Assembly: GCF_000717175.1 (NCBI RefSeq)
Contig: NZ_JNYD01000004.1
Location: 186,001-250,000, forward strand
DNA from: Pseudonocardia autotrophica
Lineage (GTDB): Bacteria > Actinomycetota > Actinomycetes > Mycobacteriales > Pseudonocardiaceae
Length of the DNA stretch: 64,000 nucleotides
Direction: 5' to 3'
Position 1 is the stretch's first letter, and the number at the start of each line of letters is the position of its first letter. Of the stretch, positions 61,710 through 64,000 are shown in pieces. The position numbers and the translations under genes were made by a program. The notes below the pieces were generated by a model. It was not told the origin of the DNA, ran no database searches, and saw nothing but the letters and a program-made list of their open reading frames with translations.

Positions 61710-62789
61710 ATGAGTGAGGTGCGAGTCGCCGTCGTCGGCGTCGGCAACTGCGCGGCGTCGCTGGTCCAGGGCGTCCAGTACTACGCGGACGCCGACCCGG
61801 TCGCCCGCGTCCCCGGCCTGATGCACGTCGACTTCGGCGGCTACCACGTGCGCGACGTGAAGTTCGTCGCCGCGTTCGACGTCGACGCGAAGAAGGTCGG
61901 CCGCGATCTCTCGGAGGCCATCACGGCCAGCGAGAACAACACCATCAAGATCGCCGACGTGCCGCCGCTCGGCGTCCCGGTGCAGCGCGGCCACACCCTC
62001 GACGGGCTGGGCCGCTTCTACCGCGAGACGATCACCGAGTCGGACGAGGAGCCGGTCGACGTCGCGGCGGTCCTGCGCGAGACGCAGGCGGACGTGCTCG
62101 TCTCCTACCTCCCGGTGGGCAGCGAGGCGGCCGACCGCTTCTACGCGCAGGCGGCGATCGACGCGAACGTGGCGTTCGTGAACGCCCTGCCGGTGTTCAT
62201 CGCCTCGGACCCGGTGTGGGCGCAGAAGTTCCGCGACGCGGGCGTCCCGATCGTCGGCGACGACATCAAGTCCCAGGTCGGCGCGACGATCACCCACCGG
62301 GTGCTGGCGAAGCTCTTCGAGGACCGCGGCGTGCAGCTCGACCGCACGATGCAGCTCAACGTGGGCGGGAACATGGACTTCCTGAACATGAAGGAGCTGG
62401 AGCGGCTCGAGTCGAAGAAGGTGTCCAAGACCCAGTCGGTGACCAGCCAGGTCGACCGGGACATGGGCAAGGACAACGTGCACATCGGCCCGTCGGACTA
62501 CGTCGCCTGGCTCGACGACCGCAAGTGGGCCTACGTCCGGCTCGAGGGCCGCGCGTTCGGCGACGTCCCGCTCAACCTGGAGTACAAGCTCGAGGTCTGG
62601 GACTCGCCCAACTCCGCGGGCATCATCATCGACGCCGTGCGCGCCGCGAAGATCGCGAAGGACCGCGGGATCGGCGGTCCCATCCTCTCCGCGTCGAGCT
62701 ACTTCATGAAGTCCCCGCCGGAGCAGTACAGCGACTCCGAGGCCCGCACCGCGGTCGAGGAGTTCATCCGGGGCGAGCGGGAGCGCTGA
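61710..62789 (+). CDS. ino1: Inositol-3-phosphate synthase
   Basis: A 359-aa NAD-dependent enzyme that makes L-myo-inositol 1-phosphate from glucose 6-phosphate, the entry to phosphatidylinositol and mycothiol synthesis. [20 protein letters not shown] is the NAD site; [19 protein letters not shown] and [20 protein letters not shown] are the synthase signatures with catalytic Lys residues. Co-transcribed with padR; followed by a strong intrinsic terminator. Confidence 0.97.
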   Translation: MSEVRVAVVGVGNCAASLVQGVQYYADADPVARVPGLMHVDFGGYHVRDVKFVAAFDVDAKKVGRDLSEAITASENNTIKIADVPPLGVPVQRGHTLDGLGRFYRETITESDEEPVDVAAVLRETQADVLVSYLPVGSEAADRFYAQAAIDANVAFVNALPVFIASDPVWAQKFRDAGVPIVGDDIKSQVGATITHRVLAKLFEDRGVQLDRTMQLNVGGNMDFLNMKELERLESKKVSKTQSVTSQVDRDMGKDNVHIGPSDYVAWLDDRKWAYVRLEGRAFGDVPLNLEYKLEVWDSPNSAGIIIDAVRAAKIAKDRGIGGPILSASSYFMKSPPEQYSDSEARTAVEEFIRGERER

Positions 62790-62805
62790 GCCTCCACCCC
62801 TCGTC

Positions 62806-62842
62806 GGAACCCCGGTCGGAGCCAGTCTCCGGCCGGGGTTCC
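62806..62842 (+). terminator. Intrinsic terminator of the padR-ino1 transcript
   Basis: A 16-bp stem with one G-T wobble (GGAACCCCGGTCGGAG / CTCCGGCCGGGGTTCC) and a 5-nt loop, followed by TTTTT. It lies 16 bp after the ino1 stop. One of the few T-run terminators in the window. Confidence 0.95.
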
Positions 62843-63311
62843 TTTTTGCTTCCTTTCCGGAAATGTTCGCGGAGCTTCCGAACCGGAAATGGTTTCACCC
62901 GGACGGAGTCATCACGACAGCATCACGTGACCAAGCTCAGTCGGCCTCACCTGCATCGACGAGTTTGAGCGCACTATCACGGGCTGATCACGCCAGCACT
63001 GCGCCGAACGTGTCACCAATTCGGTGAGCACGGTCACCCGATTTTCCGGGCGGAAATGTAATCTGCGTCATGGCGGCGACCTTAATGCGTTCGTAATTTC
63101 CTTCGCGGCCTCGCGCCACCGCCCTCCACCCGGGAGGACGGGCACGAGGTCACCGCCCCCACGGGCGGGTGCGTCGCCGGCCCGGGCTCCCAGCAAGCTC
63201 CCTCAGCAGGGCCGGAGTACTCCCCACCGCACCCGTCGCACCGGCTGCCCGCTCTCCCCCGAGCGCACGCCGGCGGCCGTGGGGCGGTGCGATTCACGAG
63301 GATGCACACCG
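62843..63311 (+). promoter_or_regulatory. Long leader/promoter region upstream of the NlpC/P60 gene
   Basis: Some 470 bp precede the start codon with no supportable gene. The first part is AT-richer than average and should hold the promoter. TCACC-AATTC-GGTGA (63013-63027) can pair, and GGTGA can alternatively pair with TCACC at 63034-63038, giving two exclusive hairpins. Actinobacterial NlpC/P60 genes are often under ydaO (c-di-AMP) riboswitches, but I do not find the conserved ydaO core here. Confidence 0.4.
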
Positions 63312-63893
63312 GTGCCCGAGCACAAACCTGCGCTGCTCCGTTCCACCCTGGTCGCCGCCACCGCCGCGGCGGCCGCCTTCTTCTCCCTGGCGCCCGCCTC
63401 CACCGGGGCCGACGCCGAGGCCCCGGCCGTCACCGCGGCCGCTCCCGCCGCCGCCCCCGCCGCCCCGGTCGAGGCCGCGGTCCGGACGGTCGCGTTCACC
63501 GCCCCCGCCCAGGCCGTCGAGGCCGCCTCGGCCGGCCTCTCGCCCGCCGCCAAGCGCGCCTCCGCGCTGTCGACGGCGCTCGCCCAGGTCGGCAAGCCCT
63601 ACCGCTACGGCGCCTCCGGCCCGTCGGCGTTCGACTGCTCCGGCCTGACCAGCTTCGCGTTCAAGCAGGCCGGCGTGTCGATCCCGCGCACCAGCCGCGC
63701 CCAGTCGGGCGTGGGCACCCCGGTGTCCAAGGGCAGCTTGCAGCCCGGTGACCTGGTGTTCTTCTACAAGCCGGTCAGCCACGTCGCCATGTACATCGGC
63801 AACGGCCAGGTCGTGCACGCGAGCACCAGCGGCCAGCCGGTGAAGATCAGCTCGCTGAACGCCATGCCGTTCAGCGGCGCCCGCCGGGTCTGA
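63312..63893 (+). CDS. Secreted NlpC/P60 peptidoglycan endopeptidase
   Basis: A 193-aa protein with a signal peptide (residues ~1-35, ending near STGADA), an Ala/Pro-rich linker, and a C-terminal NlpC/P60 domain. The catalytic Cys is in SAFDCSGLTSFAFKQAG, the His in SHVAMYIGNG, the third residue in VVHAS. It cleaves peptide cross-links (D-Glu to meso-DAP). GTG 63312 gives a normal signal peptide. No SH3 or coiled-coil targeting domain is present. Confidence 0.88.
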   Translation: MPEHKPALLRSTLVAATAAAAAFFSLAPASTGADAEAPAVTAAAPAAAPAAPVEAAVRTVAFTAPAQAVEAASAGLSPAAKRASALSTALAQVGKPYRYGASGPSAFDCSGLTSFAFKQAGVSIPRTSRAQSGVGTPVSKGSLQPGDLVFFYKPVSHVAMYIGNGQVVHASTSGQPVKISSLNAMPFSGARRV

Positions 63894-63923
63894 TCCGACG
63901 GTCCGCGATCTAGGGTGGCGGCC

Positions 63924-64000
63924 GTGGACTCCCGGCCGCTCGCCCTCGTCACCGGTGCCTCCCGCGGGATCGGCGCCGCCGTCGCCCGCGCCCTCGCCCC
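63924..64000 (+). CDS. Short-chain dehydrogenase/reductase (partial)
   Basis: The gene begins GTG 63924 and reads VDSRPLALVTGASRGIGAAV, the TGxxxGIG dinucleotide-binding start of classical SDR enzymes. It runs off the right edge after 25 codons, so substrate and length are unknown. Confidence 0.8.
   Translation, partial: MDSRPLALVTGASRGIGAAVARALA

Noticed and set aside
62843..63311. ydaO (c-di-AMP) riboswitch
   Set aside because: Expected upstream of NlpC/P60 genes, but I could not find its conserved core by eye.
1..64000. tRNA or rRNA genes
   Set aside because: No T-arm/acceptor pattern or rRNA-like stretch was found in any intergenic region.

Overview
This 64-kb window is a chromosomal segment of a high-GC actinobacterium. 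Base composition, frequent GTG starts, GTGA/ATGA stop-start couplings and gene content point to the Pseudonocardiaceae, with Pseudonocardia-like genomes the best guess; this is inference. The right end keeps the gene order known from Mycobacterium tuberculosis around Rv0046c-Rv0058: ino1, padR, a DUF5318 gene, ponA, a DUF2029 mannosyltransferase-like gene, rpsF-ssb-rpsR-rplI, dnaB. It has extra genes inserted (endonuclease IV, a second DUF2029 protein, a NUDIX hydrolase).

Layout. 1-8.2 kb: E1 alpha/beta of a 2-oxoacid dehydrogenase, an MT0933-like small protein, a polar amino acid ABC importer with a degenerate orphan paralogue of its binding protein, a Thr/Pro-rich lipoprotein, an AhpD-like protein and two 14-bp tandem repeat arrays. 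8.3-14.5 kb: a large uncharacterised protein, an SSS-family carboxylate symporter with its DUF3311 partner, and GTP-dependent PEP carboxykinase. 14.9-20.4 kb: two regulator/target pairs (WYL regulator with alpha/beta hydrolase; TetR with MFS pump and two palindromic operators) and another hydrolase. 20.4-28.1 kb: an accessory island. Its left half has visibly lower GC and carries a two-helix mini membrane protein, an XRE/TPR regulator, a JmjC (cupin_4) oxygenase and an unlisted 53-aa ORF just downstream of it. Its right half is transposon debris: IS256 and IS110 fragments, then an IS3 element with perfect 20-bp ends whose orfB is frameshifted and split by an IS110 element, whose own transposase has TGA as codon 9. 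28.3-49.2 kb: conserved envelope, sugar and housekeeping genes (PH-domain protein, frameshifted DUF2339 protein, two GT2 transferases, trmB, NYN protein coupled to an amidohydrolase, lactone oxidase, PerM transporter, SDR/DUF2867, CoA-transferase plus pcaD, CDF exporter). 49.3-64 kb: replication, ribosome and cell-wall block, ending in ino1, an NlpC/P60 hydrolase and the start of an SDR gene.

Most unusual observations: (1) two intergenic arrays, each with three copies of a 22-bp stem-loop repeat at an exact 41-bp period, each starting 2 bp after a stop codon between convergent genes; (2) the JmjC/XRE/small-peptide cassette, which could be a small modified-peptide system; (3) a cluster of DnaA-box-like sites in the dnaB promoter region; (4) the nested, mutated insertion sequences. 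No tRNA, rRNA or CRISPR array was seen.
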